Below are positions 26,107 to 34,618 of a stretch of 64,000 bases of DNA, piece after piece. The DNA lies in NCBI GenBank assembly GCA_963759375.1, contig CAVWYY010000004.1, positions 62,001-126,000 of the forward strand, read 5' to 3'. The translations under genes and the position numbers were made by a program. Numbering within the stretch: the stretch's first letter is position 1; every line of letters begins with the position of its first letter. The notes under the pieces were generated by a model. That model saw only the letters and a list, made by a program, of their open reading frames with translations, made no database searches and was not told the origin of the DNA. This DNA is from DASSUW01 sp963759375 (GTDB lineage Bacteria > Actinomycetota > Thermoleophilia > Solirubrobacterales > Solirubrobacteraceae).

Positions 26107-27429
26107 CTACCGAACGGCGGCGTTCACACGCTCCACCAGCTCTGCGACTGGGACGCGCTCCTGCGTGAGCGTGTCGCGCTCGCGCAGCGTCACCGTGTCG
26201 TCCTCGAGCGTCTGGTGGTCGACCGTGATCGCCAGCGGCGTGCCGATCTCGTCCTGGCGCCGGTAGCGCTTGCCGATGTGCCCGCCCGAGTCGTACTCGG
26301 CGCTCACGTGCTGGCGGAGCTCCTTGTAGATCTCGGTCGCCTTCTCCGGGTGCCCGTCCTTGCGCAGCAGCGGCAGGACGGCGACCTTCACGGGCGCGAC
26401 CTTGGGGCTCAGGCGCAGCACGGTGCGCTTCTCGCCGCCGATCTCGTCCTCGTCGTAGGCGTCGCAGAGCAGCGCCAGCATCGTGCGGCCGACGCCGGCC
26501 GCCGGCTCGATCACGTGCGGGACGTAGCGCTCGCGCGTCTCCGGGTCGAAGTACTCGAGCTTCTCGCCGGAGTACTGCGCGTGCTGCGTGAGGTCGAAGT
26601 CGCCGCGGTTGGCGATGCCCTCGAGCTCGGACCAGCCGATCGGATACAGGTACTCGATGTCCGAGGTCGCGGACGAGTAGTGCGAGAGCTCGTCGGCATC
26701 GTGCGGGCGCAGCCGCAGGCGCTCGCGGTCAACGCCGAGCGAGACGTACCAGTCCATGCGCGCCTGCATCCAGTGCTCGTGCCACTGCTCGGCCTCGGCC
26801 GGCGGCACGAAGAACTCCATCTCCATCTGCTCGAACTCGAGCGTGCGGAAGATGAAGTTGCCGGGCGTGATCTCGTTGCGGAACGACTTGCCGACCTGCG
26901 CGATGCCGAACGGCGGCTTGCGGCGCGCGTACTGCAGCGTGGTCTTGAAGTCGAGGAAGATGCCCTGCGCGGTCTCGGGTCGCAGGTACACCTTCTGGCC
27001 CGACTCGGCCACCGGGCCGATCGTCGTCTCGAACATCAGGTTGAACGCGCGCGGCTCGGTCAGCTCGCCGCCGCACACCGGGCAGACGAGCACGTCCGCG
27101 TCCGGGTTCGCCTCGCGCAGGTGGTCCTCACGGAAACGCTGCTTGCACTTGCCGAGGCACTGCACGAGCGGGTCGGTGAATCCGGCGAGGTGGCCCGACG
27201 CCTCCCACGTGCGCGGGTGCTGGATGATCGCCGAGTCGAGCGCCACGACGTCGTCGCGCTCCTGGATCATCGCCTTCCACCACAGGTTGATGACGTTGTT
27301 CTTGAGCAGAACGCCGTAGTGCCCGTAGTCGTACGTGTTGTGGATACCGCCGTAGATCTCCGAGGCGGGGAAGATCAGGCCCCGCCGCTTGCAGAGCGCG
27401 ACGACGTCGTCCATCGAGGTTGCGGGCAT
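26107..27429 (-). CDS. glyS: Glycyl-tRNA synthetase (single-chain, dimeric type)
   Basis: This class II synthetase charges tRNA-Gly. The 440 residues show the family start VVALCKRRGLIFPASEIYGG, motif 2 around FRNEITPGNFIFRTLEFEQMEMEFF, the zinc cysteines CLGKCKQRF and CPVCGGEL, motif 3 PAAGVGRTMLALL, and the C-terminal anticodon-binding domain (VAPVKVAVLPLL). ATG 27427-27429 was chosen because it leaves five residues before the conserved helix; a further in-frame start 13 codons upstream would overlap the divergent gene's promoter. Confidence 0.96.
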   Translation of the reverse strand: MPATSMDDVVALCKRRGLIFPASEIYGGIHNTYDYGHYGVLLKNNVINLWWKAMIQERDDVVALDSAIIQHPRTWEASGHLAGFTDPLVQCLGKCKQRFREDHLREANPDADVLVCPVCGGELTEPRAFNLMFETTIGPVAESGQKVYLRPETAQGIFLDFKTTLQYARRKPPFGIAQVGKSFRNEITPGNFIFRTLEFEQMEMEFFVPPAEAEQWHEHWMQARMDWYVSLGVDRERLRLRPHDADELSHYSSATSDIEYLYPIGWSELEGIANRGDFDLTQHAQYSGEKLEYFDPETRERYVPHVIEPAAGVGRTMLALLCDAYDEDEIGGEKRTVLRLSPKVAPVKVAVLPLLRKDGHPEKATEIYKELRQHVSAEYDSGGHIGKRYRRQDEIGTPLAITVDHQTLEDDTVTLRERDTLTQERVPVAELVERVNAAVR

Positions 27430-27449
27430 GGCCGCGCAGTGTAGGGACC

Positions 27450-27455
27450 TATACT
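27450..27455 (+). promoter_or_regulatory. -10 promoter element of the FmdB gene
   Basis: TATACT lies 11 bases upstream of ATG 27467, in the 37-base gap between divergent glyS and the FmdB gene. With no clear Shine-Dalgarno sequence, the transcript would be nearly leaderless, as is common in actinobacteria. Confidence 0.5.
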
Positions 27456-27466
27456 CGCCTGCCTCC

Positions 27467-27769
27467 ATGCCGATCTACGAGTACCGCTGCGAGAACGGAC
27501 ATCTCTTCGAGGTGATGCAGAAGATCACCGAGGATCCCGTGACGCAGTGTGAGACGTGCGGCGCGCCGGTGCAGCGGGTGTTCCACCCGGTGGCCGTGCA
27601 CTTCAAGGGGTCGGGCTTCTACAACACCGACTACGGCACGGCCCGTCGCAAGCGGGAGAACGAGAAGTCGGCGGCTGCCGGCGCCGACAAGCACGACGCG
27701 AAGGCGAGCGAGTCCAAGAGCGACAAGTCGGACTCCAAGCCGTCTTCCACCTCGTCGTCGTCGGATTAG
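27467..27769 (+). CDS. FmdB-family zinc-ribbon protein
   Basis: This 100-residue protein begins PIYEYRCENGHLFEVMQ and continues CETCGAPVQRVFHPVAVHFKGSGFYNTDY, the standard FmdB/CxxC regulatory domain. The first half-site has a single Cys (RCENGH) instead of CxxC, so metal binding may use the His. The C-terminal 35 residues are a Ser/Lys/Asp low-complexity tail. The family's role is unclear. It is divergent from glyS with a TATACT promoter. Confidence 0.88.
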   Translation: MPIYEYRCENGHLFEVMQKITEDPVTQCETCGAPVQRVFHPVAVHFKGSGFYNTDYGTARRKRENEKSAAAGADKHDAKASESKSDKSDSKPSSTSSSSD

Positions 27770-27838
27770 CCCGCCTTATAGGCACCAGCCGGAATCGTCA
27801 TTTCCCCTTGGGGAAGGGCGATGCCACACTGGTTCGCC

Positions 27839-28777
27839 ATGACCTCTCGCCAGGCCGGACTGCTCGCCGCGCTCGCCGCGATCTGGGGCGGCTCCTACCT
27901 GCTCATCAAGTACGCCCTGGAGGACTTCAGCGCGCCGATGATCGTGTGGGGCCGCACCGCGCTCGCGGCGATCGTGCTGGCCATCGCCCTGCGCGGCGCC
28001 ACCCGCAGCGCGCTCGCCGACATGCGCCGGCGCCCGAAGTGGGCGGTCACGCTCGGCACCGTCTCCGTGGCGCTGCCGTTCATGCTGATCACGTTCGGCG
28101 AGCTCGAGGTGCCGTCCGGCCTGACCGCCGTGCTGATCTCGCCGGCGGCGCTGTTCGTGGCGCTGTTCGCGCCGTTCATCGATCCGTCCGAGCGGATCGA
28201 CCGCAGGCAGGCGATCGGCATGTTCACCGGCCTCGCCGGCGTGGCGCTGGTGGTCGGCGTCGAGTCGATCCACTCGCTCGGCCAGTTCCTCGGCGCGCTG
28301 GCGATGGTCGGCGCCGCCGCCTGCTACGCGCTCGGTGGCTTCGTCGTCAAGCGCCGCTTCGGCCGGCTGACCTCGATGCAGACCTCGTTCGTCTCCCTGT
28401 CGGTGGCATCGCTGCTCACGCTGCCGGTCGCCGCCGCCACGGCTCCGACCCAGGCGCCGGGCCTGCGCGCGGTCGCCGCACTGGTGGTGCTCGGCGTCGT
28501 CGGCACCGCGCTGGCGTTCGTCATCTTCTACAAGCTGATCGCCGAGGTCGGCGCGGGCCGCGCCTCGCTGGTCAGCTACCTGGCGCCGGGCGTCGCGCTG
28601 TTCTACGGCGCCGTCTTCCTCGACGAGGCGATCACCGTCGCGGCCGTGGCCGGGCTGGTGCTGATCCTCGGCGGCGTGGCGCTCGCGTCGCGTCCGCGGC
28701 GCCGCCGCGAGCCCGAGCCGGTAGCGTCCGCGGTCAATGGACCTGACGCTGTCGCCTGCGGAGCGGGAGTTTCGTGA
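27839..28777 (+). CDS. EamA/DMT-superfamily transporter
   Basis: This protein of about 312 residues has ten predicted membrane helices in two EamA repeats: LLAALAAIWGGSYLLIKYALE with GRTALAA in the first, and GAAACYALGGFVVKR through GTALAFVIFYKLI in the second. Members export amino acids or other small metabolites. ATG 27839 puts the first helix at residue 7; ATG 27821 is an alternative with GGGGAAGGG before it. The C-terminal tail extends 41 bases into the next gene's start, an unusually long overlap. Confidence 0.88.
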   Translation: MTSRQAGLLAALAAIWGGSYLLIKYALEDFSAPMIVWGRTALAAIVLAIALRGATRSALADMRRRPKWAVTLGTVSVALPFMLITFGELEVPSGLTAVLISPAALFVALFAPFIDPSERIDRRQAIGMFTGLAGVALVVGVESIHSLGQFLGALAMVGAAACYALGGFVVKRRFGRLTSMQTSFVSLSVASLLTLPVAAATAPTQAPGLRAVAALVVLGVVGTALAFVIFYKLIAEVGAGRASLVSYLAPGVALFYGAVFLDEAITVAAVAGLVLILGGVALASRPRRRREPEPVASAVNGPDAVACGAGVS

Positions 28778-29871
28778 CTCCGTCCGCAGCTGGATAGAGG
28801 CCAACCATCCGGGCAGGGAGCCCGACGCGGACCCGGAGGCGTTCGAGTTCCGGCGCACGTGGCAGCGGGCGCTCAACGAGCGCGGCTGGGCCGGGCTGAG
28901 CTGGCCGACCGAGTACGGCGGCGCCGGCGCCACGCTGGTCGAGCAGGCGATCTTCTACGAGGAGATCGCGCGCGCGGGCGCGCCGCCGATGGCGAACGTG
29001 CTCGGGCTGGCGATGGGCGGCCCCACGGTCATCGCCCACGGCACCGAGGAGCAGAAGCAGCGCTTCCTGGCCCCGATCCTGTCGGCCGACGAGATCTGGT
29101 GCCAGGGCTTCTCCGAGCCCGGCTCGGGCTCCGACCTCGCGTCGCTGAAGACGCGCGCCGTCCGCGACGGCGACGACTGGGTGGTGACCGGCCAGAAGGT
29201 CTGGACGACGTACGCGCACCAGGCCAAGTGGTGCATGCTCGTCGCGCGGACCGACCCGGCGGCGCCCAAGCACCGCGGGCTCACCTACTTCCTCATGGAC
29301 ATGGAGCAGGACGGGGTGGAGGTCCGCCCGCTCGTGCAGATCACCGGCGAGGCCGAGTTCAACGAGCTGTTCATCGAGGAGGCCCGGATCCCGAACGACA
29401 ACATCGTCGGCGGGGAGGGCAAGGGCTGGCCGGTCGCGATCACGACGCTCATGCACGAGCGCGCGGGCCTGGCGTTCGCGCTCCAGGTGCAGGTGCAGAT
29501 CGTCCTGCGCGAGCTGCAGGAGCAGATCCGCTCGGCGGGTCTGTCCGACGACCCGGTGATCCGCCAGCGGTTCGCCCAGGTCTACGTCGAGGCGCAGGTG
29601 CTGCGGCTGAACGCCTTCCGCGGGCTGACCGCGACGATGAAGCGCGGCGCAGCCGGGGCCCGAGGGGTCGCTCGGCAAGTGGCACTGGGCCGAGGTCAAC
29701 CAGTCGCTGACCGAGCTGGCGATGGACGTCGCCGGGCCGGATGCCGTCGTGGCCGAGGGCGCGTGGCCGTACCGGTTCCTGCGCGCCCGCGCCAACTCGA
29801 TCGAGGGCGGCACCACCGAGATCCTCAAGAACATCGTGGCCGAGCGCGTGCTGGGGCTCCCGCGCGGATGA
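28737..29871 (+). pseudogene. Acyl-CoA dehydrogenase, single-base frameshift near 29648
   Basis: The first frame encodes an acyl-CoA dehydrogenase through about residue 305: the FAD block EIWCQGFSEPGSGSDLASL, WVVTGQKVWTTYA, then the helical domain. At ATMKRG the frame shifts; the expected continuation QPGPEGSLGKWHWAEVNQ and the C-terminal SIEGGTTEILKNIVAERVLGLPRG are intact in the +1 frame and stop at 29869-29871. One extra base within GGCG at 29646-29649 explains this. The intact protein would oxidise an acyl-CoA thioester using FAD, with electrons passing to ETF. Both halves show full conservation, so a sequence error or very recent mutation is more likely than an old pseudogene. Its corrected stop overlaps the next dehydrogenase (ATGA). 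Confidence 0.85.
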
Positions 29872-30767
29872 ACTTCGACCTCACCGACGACCAGCGGACG
29901 ATCAAGTCCACCGCCCGCGAGCTGCTCGCCGCGCGCTTCCCGCTGAGCGAGGTGCGGCGGCTGGCGCTCGAAGACGAGCGCGGGTGGACCGACGCGCAGT
30001 GGAACGAGATGGTGGAGCTCGGCTGGCCGGAGATCGCCGAGCTCGGGACGGTCGAGATGGTCGTCGTCGCCGAAGAGCTGGGCTACGCGCTGGCGCCGAC
30101 GCCGCTGCAGTCGACGTGGGCGGCCGGGCTGCTCGGCGCCGATCTCGACGGCGGTCGCGGCGCGGTCGTCATCGACGGCCTCGCCGCCGACGCCGGCACG
30201 GCCGACGTGCTCGTCGACTGGGACGGCGCCGTGGTGACAGGCGCGACCGTCGAGCCGGTGCGCGCCCTCGACCCGACGCGGCGCTGGTTCCGGGTGTCCG
30301 GCGGCGAGCGCTCCGGCGGTGGCGACGTGGAGCGCGGCCGCGGGCAGGCGATCGTGATGAACGCCGCCGAGTCGGTCGGGCTGGCCACGCGCGCGATGGA
30401 GATGGCGGTCGAGTACGCCAAGGAGCGCAAGCAGTTCGACCGCCCGATCGGCACGTACCAGGCGGTCTCGCACGCGTGCGCGCAGATGCTGCTCGAGGTC
30501 GAGGGCGCCCGCTCGGTCGTGTACTGGGCGGCGTGGGCCCTGGACCACGAGCCCGAGACCGCGCCGGTGGCCGTCGCGTGCGCGAAGGCCTACGCGGGCG
30601 ATGCGGGCCGGCGCGTCCCACGCGCGGCGCTGCAGGTGCACGGCGGCATCGGCTTCACCTGGGAGCACGACCTGCACTTCTTCCTCAAGCGCGGCGAGGC
30701 GAACGCCCACGCGTACGGCGGCGGCGCCGCCCACCGCGAGGCCGTCGCGGCTCTGACCGGACTCTGA
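29868..30767 (+). CDS. Acyl-CoA dehydrogenase family protein, compact
   Basis: This 299-residue protein has the N-terminal helix FDLTDDQRTIKSTARELL and the C-terminal domain with EYAKERKQFDRPIGTYQAVSHACAQM and QVHGGIGFTWEHDLHFFLKR, the usual flavin-contact segments. It is shorter than the 370-390 residues usual for the family. The region after GWPEIAE lacks the Gly-rich loop, and the middle beta domain is abbreviated. It follows another dehydrogenase with an ATGA overlap, as in FadE heteromers where two unequal subunits form one enzyme, for example in actinobacterial sterol side-chain degradation. I infer that the two genes encode such a heteromer; the substrate is unknown. Confidence 0.83.
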   Translation: MNFDLTDDQRTIKSTARELLAARFPLSEVRRLALEDERGWTDAQWNEMVELGWPEIAELGTVEMVVVAEELGYALAPTPLQSTWAAGLLGADLDGGRGAVVIDGLAADAGTADVLVDWDGAVVTGATVEPVRALDPTRRWFRVSGGERSGGGDVERGRGQAIVMNAAESVGLATRAMEMAVEYAKERKQFDRPIGTYQAVSHACAQMLLEVEGARSVVYWAAWALDHEPETAPVAVACAKAYAGDAGRRVPRAALQVHGGIGFTWEHDLHFFLKRGEANAHAYGGGAAHREAVAALTGL

Positions 30768-30833
30768 ACCCGCGGCGCCGGGGGCGCGTATGCCCTTGGT
30801 CCGGTGCATCCCTCGACCAGGGGAGGTAGAAGG

Positions 30834-31377
30834 GTGAGGAGGAGACTGCAACTGACCGCTGTCGTGGCGGTCATCGCCGCGTTGGGAGTGGTCGCCGCGG
30901 CGGTCGCGACCAACGGCGGCCGCAAGATCGAGAAGCGGCTCATGGGATTCCAGGAGGTGCCCGCAGTCTCAACGGGCGCCAGCGGAAAGTTCCAGGCTCG
31001 TATCGGCCGGTTCGGCGACGAGATCCGCTACGAGCTGTCCTACCGCGACCTCGAGGGCGCGGTGACGCAGGCCCACATCCACGTGGGTCAAGAGCGCGTG
31101 AACGGCGGGATCAGCGTCTGGCTCTGCGGCAACCCGAGTGCAACTGTCACCCCGCCAGCGGGAACGCAGCTGTGCCCGCCCGCACCCGCGAGGATCACGG
31201 GGACGATCGAGGCCGGACGACGTTGTCGGGCCAGCGACGCAGGGTGTCGACCTCGGCGAGCTCGATGAGCTGCTCGCGGCGATCGACGCCGGCGTGGCCT
31301 ACACGAACGTCCACAGCGTCCGGTTCCCGGGCGGGGAGATCCGCGCCCAGCTCGATGACCGCGGACGCGGCGATTGA
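30834..31377 (+). pseudogene. CHRD-domain secreted protein, single-base frameshift near 31214
   Basis: The start is GTG 30834 behind GGGAGG. A signal peptide (LQLTAVVAVIAALGVVAAAVA) leads into a CHRD domain (MGFQEVPAVSTGASGKFQ, RYELSYRDLEGAVTQAHIHVG, GISVWLCGN). The first frame then runs into an unrelated Arg-rich end. The true end, VDLGELDELLAAIDAGVAYTNVHS followed by FPGGEIRAQL, lies in the +1 frame and stops at 31375-31377. One extra G at 31213-31216 would account for it. CHRD domains occur in secreted proteins and bone morphogenetic antagonist chordin; the bacterial role is unknown. Probably a sequence error, since both parts are conserved. Confidence 0.82.
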
Positions 31378-31431
31378 TGTGAGAGCTCCGGTCCCGCCGG
31401 TCCCCGGACCAGGCCGGCGGGATCGCTCACC

Positions 31432-31599
31432 TCAGCGGTTGCCGGGGTTTGCGACCAGGTCGGAGCGCATCCAGCCGTACCCGCCTTCAGCGAGTCTGAC
31501 CTGGAACCAGTAGTAGCCGCTGCCGGCCACGTTGCCAGACGTGGCGGTGACGCAATCAGCGAGTGTCGCCGCGATCTCGCGGCAGCGATGGATTCGCAT
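31432..31599 (-). CDS. Short SH3-like fragment in frame after the LCP gene
   Basis: This 55-codon frame lies 18 bases downstream of the LCP stop on the same strand and in the same reading frame. It encodes GSGYYWFQVRLAEGGYGWMRSDLVAN, the end of a bacterial SH3 domain of the type that binds cell-wall peptides. The first strand pairs of the domain are weak or missing. Without a ribosome binding site before its ATG it may be an untranslated remnant, or be made by readthrough of the LCP TAG. The bases from 31378 to 31431 show no feature. Confidence 0.45.
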   Translation of the reverse strand: MRIHRCREIAATLADCVTATSGNVAGSGYYWFQVRLAEGGYGWMRSDLVANPGNR

Positions 31600-31617
31600 G
31601 CCGCGAGGCTGCCGGAA

Positions 31618-32709
31618 CTAGCCCTTGAGGAACTCGTCGACGGCGCGCTCCTTGGTGGCGTCGTCGACGGTGAGGCCCGCGCCGCCGTCGGGCAGCGTCA
31701 CGCTGCCGGACGGGGTCAGGAACTCCTTCTTGGCGTTGCCGCTGATCAGCTCGGCGCCGACCAGGCCGAGCAGCGTGGGGCCGGACATGTCCGAGCGGAT
31801 CGCCTTGGGGGCCGCCCACGAGACCCAGGGGAGGCGGACGAACGTCTCGAACGAGGTCACCTTGCCCTTGATCGCGGAGAGGATCTTCTGCTGGCGGCGC
31901 ACGCGCGCCCGGTCGTCCTCCTGCGGGCGGCAGTCGTTGTGCCGCGTGCGCGCGAGCGCGAGCGCCTCGTCGCCGCTGAGCTCGTGCGTGCCGGCCTTGA
32001 GGCGCAGCGTCGTGCCGCCGTTGCGGCTGCCGCCGTTGATCTTCGAGATCACGCAGTTGCCGGTGTAGGTGATGCCGCCGAGCGAGTCGATCAGCTCGGG
32101 GAAGTTCTCGAAGTTGACCTCGATCAGGTGGTTGATGTCGGTCCCCAGGTACTGCTCCACCGTCTCGATCGCCAGCGACGGTCCGCCGAACGCGTACGCG
32201 GCGTTGATCTTGTTGCGCCCGTGGCCGGGGATGTCGACCACCGTGTCGCGCAGGATCGAGAGCTGCGCGTTGGCGCCGCCGCCGATGCGCAGCAGCATGA
32301 TCGAGTCCGAGCGGCTGGTCTGGCCGATCGTCTCGGCTCCCGGCTCGGCCTTGCCCTTGACGCGCGCGTCCGACCCGAGCACGAGGATCGTGTTCGGCGA
32401 CGTGAGCGGGTAGCCGCCGCCGCTGAGCTTCGCCTCGGCGGCGTCGGAGATCTTCGACGACTGGATCTGGGCGCTCACCAGGAACAGGACGAGCGACAGG
32501 AGCAGCCACGCCCCGAGCGCGATCGCGAACCACTTGAAGACGCGCCGCGGGGTGATCCGGGGGCGCCGCTTGGGCGGCGCCGGTTCGTCCGGACGCGGGA
32601 CCTCGCCGGGCTCGCGCAGCCCGTCCAGCCCCTCGGGCTCACGTCGCCAGGGGAGGCGCTTGCGGGATCGGTAGAGGGTGTATTGCGGTTTGTCTTCGTG
32701 GTCGGCCAT
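31618..32709 (-). CDS. LytR-CpsA-Psr (LCP) family cell-wall ligase
   Basis: This 363-residue protein has a cytoplasmic basic N-terminus rich in Pro/Arg and one membrane helix (FAIALGAWLLLSLVLFLVSA). The extracellular LCP domain carries NTILVLGSDAR, TSRSDSIMLLRI with the conserved Arg/Asp pair, ILRDTVVDIPGHGRNKINAAYAFGG, and the late arginines in LALARTRHNDCR. LCP enzymes transfer polymers such as arabinogalactan or teichoic acid from lipid carriers to peptidoglycan. It is divergent from the ROK kinase with only 17 bases between starts, so their promoters must overlap the coding ends. Confidence 0.92.
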   Translation of the reverse strand: MADHEDKPQYTLYRSRKRLPWRREPEGLDGLREPGEVPRPDEPAPPKRRPRITPRRVFKWFAIALGAWLLLSLVLFLVSAQIQSSKISDAAEAKLSGGGYPLTSPNTILVLGSDARVKGKAEPGAETIGQTSRSDSIMLLRIGGGANAQLSILRDTVVDIPGHGRNKINAAYAFGGPSLAIETVEQYLGTDINHLIEVNFENFPELIDSLGGITYTGNCVISKINGGSRNGGTTLRLKAGTHELSGDEALALARTRHNDCRPQEDDRARVRRQQKILSAIKGKVTSFETFVRLPWVSWAAPKAIRSDMSGPTLLGLVGAELISGNAKKEFLTPSGSVTLPDGGAGLTVDDATKERAVDEFLKG

Positions 32710-32726
32710 GGTGGGGAGCGGGTATC

Positions 32727-33725
32727 GTGGCCGGCGTGCTCGAGCGAGGCGTCATCGGCGTCGACCTCGGCGGCACCAAGCTCCTGGCCGGCGCGGTCGA
32801 CGCGGACCTCGCGATCCATCACCGTACCAACCGTCCGATCTACGGTCTCGACCAGAACGGACTCGTGCAGATGATCGTCGACGCGGTCCAGGAGATCCGG
32901 ACCGCCGTGGGAGACGGCATCCAGGCGGTCGGTTTCGGCATCCCCTGCACGTTCGACGCGCGGACCGGGATGGCGGTTCAGGCGGCCAACGCGCCGCTGC
33001 ACGACATCGCCTTCCACGAGGTGATGTCCGAGCGCATCGGCCTGCCGGTCGCTGTCGACAATGACGCCAACTGCGCGGTGCTCTGCGAGGCGCGTGCCGG
33101 GGCCGCGGCGGGTGCCTCGGAGGTCGTGCTGCTCACGCTCGGGACCGGCATCGGCGGCGGGCTCCTGCTGGGCGGCGAGGTGTACCGCGGCTGGGTCGGC
33201 GGCGGCGCCGAGATGGGGCATATGACGGTCGACATGGACGGGCCGCCGTGCCAGTCCGACTGCCCGAACTACGGGTGCCTGGAGACCGTGTGCTCGGGCA
33301 CCGCGCTGGTGCGGCTCGTGTCGGTGGAGGTCGCGCGGCGGCCGGACACGACGCTCGGGCACGCGCTCGAGGAGGGCCGCGAGCTCACCGGCCCGCTGAT
33401 CACCGAGATGGCACAGGACGGCGACCCGGTGGCGGTCGACGCGATCACCGAGATCGGCCGCCGGCTCGGCATCGGGCTGGTGTCGCTCGTGAACATCTTC
33501 AACCCGGAGGTCGTGGTGATCGGCGGCGGTGTGAGTGCGGCCGGGGATCTGCTGCTGGAGCCCGCGCGCGCGATCGTGCGTGAGCGGGCGCTGGCGCCGA
33601 ACCGTGACGTCGTGCGGATCGAGCTCGCGGCGATGGGCGCGGACTCCGGCATGATCGGCGCGGCGCTGATGGCACGCGAGGCGGGCGGGCTGCTGCGCGC
33701 CGGCTACCCCGAGGTCGTGGCGTGA
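32727..33725 (+). CDS. ROK-family glucokinase
   Basis: This 332-residue sugar kinase has the phosphate-1 motif IGVDLGGTKLLAG, catalytic Asp in AVDNDANCAV, LGTGIGGG for ATP, and a zinc site formed by GGGAEMGHMTV and CQSDCPNYGCLE (variant of CxCGxxGCxE). Such enzymes phosphorylate glucose or related hexoses in the cytoplasm. GTG 32727 starts it; RsmI follows with a GTGA overlap. Glucokinase is the likely call, but other ROK sugar kinases remain possible. Confidence 0.9.
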   Translation: MAGVLERGVIGVDLGGTKLLAGAVDADLAIHHRTNRPIYGLDQNGLVQMIVDAVQEIRTAVGDGIQAVGFGIPCTFDARTGMAVQAANAPLHDIAFHEVMSERIGLPVAVDNDANCAVLCEARAGAAAGASEVVLLTLGTGIGGGLLLGGEVYRGWVGGGAEMGHMTVDMDGPPCQSDCPNYGCLETVCSGTALVRLVSVEVARRPDTTLGHALEEGRELTGPLITEMAQDGDPVAVDAITEIGRRLGIGLVSLVNIFNPEVVVIGGGVSAAGDLLLEPARAIVRERALAPNRDVVRIELAAMGADSGMIGAALMAREAGGLLRAGYPEVVA

Positions 33726-34531
33726 CCGGCGGGCGGCTCGTCGTGTGCCCGACGCCGATCGGGAACCTCGAGGACGTGACGCTGCGTGTGCTCAGCGCGC
33801 TGCGCGATGCCGACGTCGTGGCGTGCGAGGACACGCGGCGCACCCGGGTGCTGCTGGAGCGCTACGGCGTGCAGGCGTCGCTGATCTCGTACCACGAGCA
33901 CAACGAGCGCGAACGGGCCGCCGAGCTGGTGGAGCGCATGCGCGACGGCGCGGTCGTCGCGCTGGTGTCGGACGCGGGGATGCCGCTGGTCAGCGATCCC
34001 GGCTACGTGCTCGTGCAGGGCTGCGTGGCGGCGGGGCTCGAGGTCGAGGTGCTGCCCGGGCCGTCGGCAGCGCTGGCTGCGCTGGTCGCGTCGGCCCTGC
34101 CCGCCGAGGCATGGCGGTTCGTGGGCTTCCTCCCGCGCAAGCGCAGCGCGTTGGTGGAGGTGCTCGGCTCGCCGGAGACGGTCGTGGCGTTCGAGTCGCC
34201 GAAGCGGGTGGGCGCGTCGCTGGCCGTGCTCGCCGAGCTCGACGGGTCGCGGCCTGTCGCTGTCTGCCGGGAGCTCACCAAGGTCCACGAGGAGGTCGTG
34301 CGCGGCACGGCCGCCGAGCTCGCCGAGCGGTACGCGTCGGAGGACCCGCGCGGCGAGGTCGTGCTCGTGATCGGCGGCGCGCCGCCGCGGTCGGGGCTCG
34401 ACCCGGCGGCGGTCGACGCCGTGCGCCGGCTGGTCGACGGCGGCGCCAAGGCGCGCGTGGCCGCCCGGGTGGTCGCCGAGCTCACGGGCGCGCCGGCGAA
34501 CGCGCTGTACAAGGAGGTTGCGGAGTCCTAG
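33722..34531 (+). CDS. rsmI: 16S rRNA (cytidine(1402)-2'-O)-methyltransferase
   Basis: This 269-residue SAM-dependent tetrapyrrole-methylase-fold enzyme has GRLVVCPTPIGNLEDVTLRVL, ACEDTRRTRVLLERYG, SLISYHEHNERER, VALVSDAGMPLVSDPGY, and PGPSAALAALVAS, all hallmark RsmI blocks. It 2'-O-methylates C1402 in the ribosomal P site, which improves decoding. It is coupled to the ROK kinase by a GTGA overlap. A Zn-ribbon is not present; length and order are standard. Confidence 0.95.
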   Translation: MTGGRLVVCPTPIGNLEDVTLRVLSALRDADVVACEDTRRTRVLLERYGVQASLISYHEHNERERAAELVERMRDGAVVALVSDAGMPLVSDPGYVLVQGCVAAGLEVEVLPGPSAALAALVASALPAEAWRFVGFLPRKRSALVEVLGSPETVVAFESPKRVGASLAVLAELDGSRPVAVCRELTKVHEEVVRGTAAELAERYASEDPRGEVVLVIGGAPPRSGLDPAAVDAVRRLVDGGAKARVAARVVAELTGAPANALYKEVAES

Positions 34532-34618
34532 CCGCGGTCTGCGTCAGGACTGCGCTTTCTCTGCGCCGATTCTGCGAATTTCCGGGGCTTTTGCTGCGAC
34601 CGGACGTACTGTCCAGTC

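Noticed and set aside
28737..30767. A single 676-residue fused double acyl-CoA dehydrogenase
   Set aside because: The continuous frame is created by a frame shift at 29648; the missing family C-terminus lies in the +1 frame and stops at 29871, giving two separate genes.
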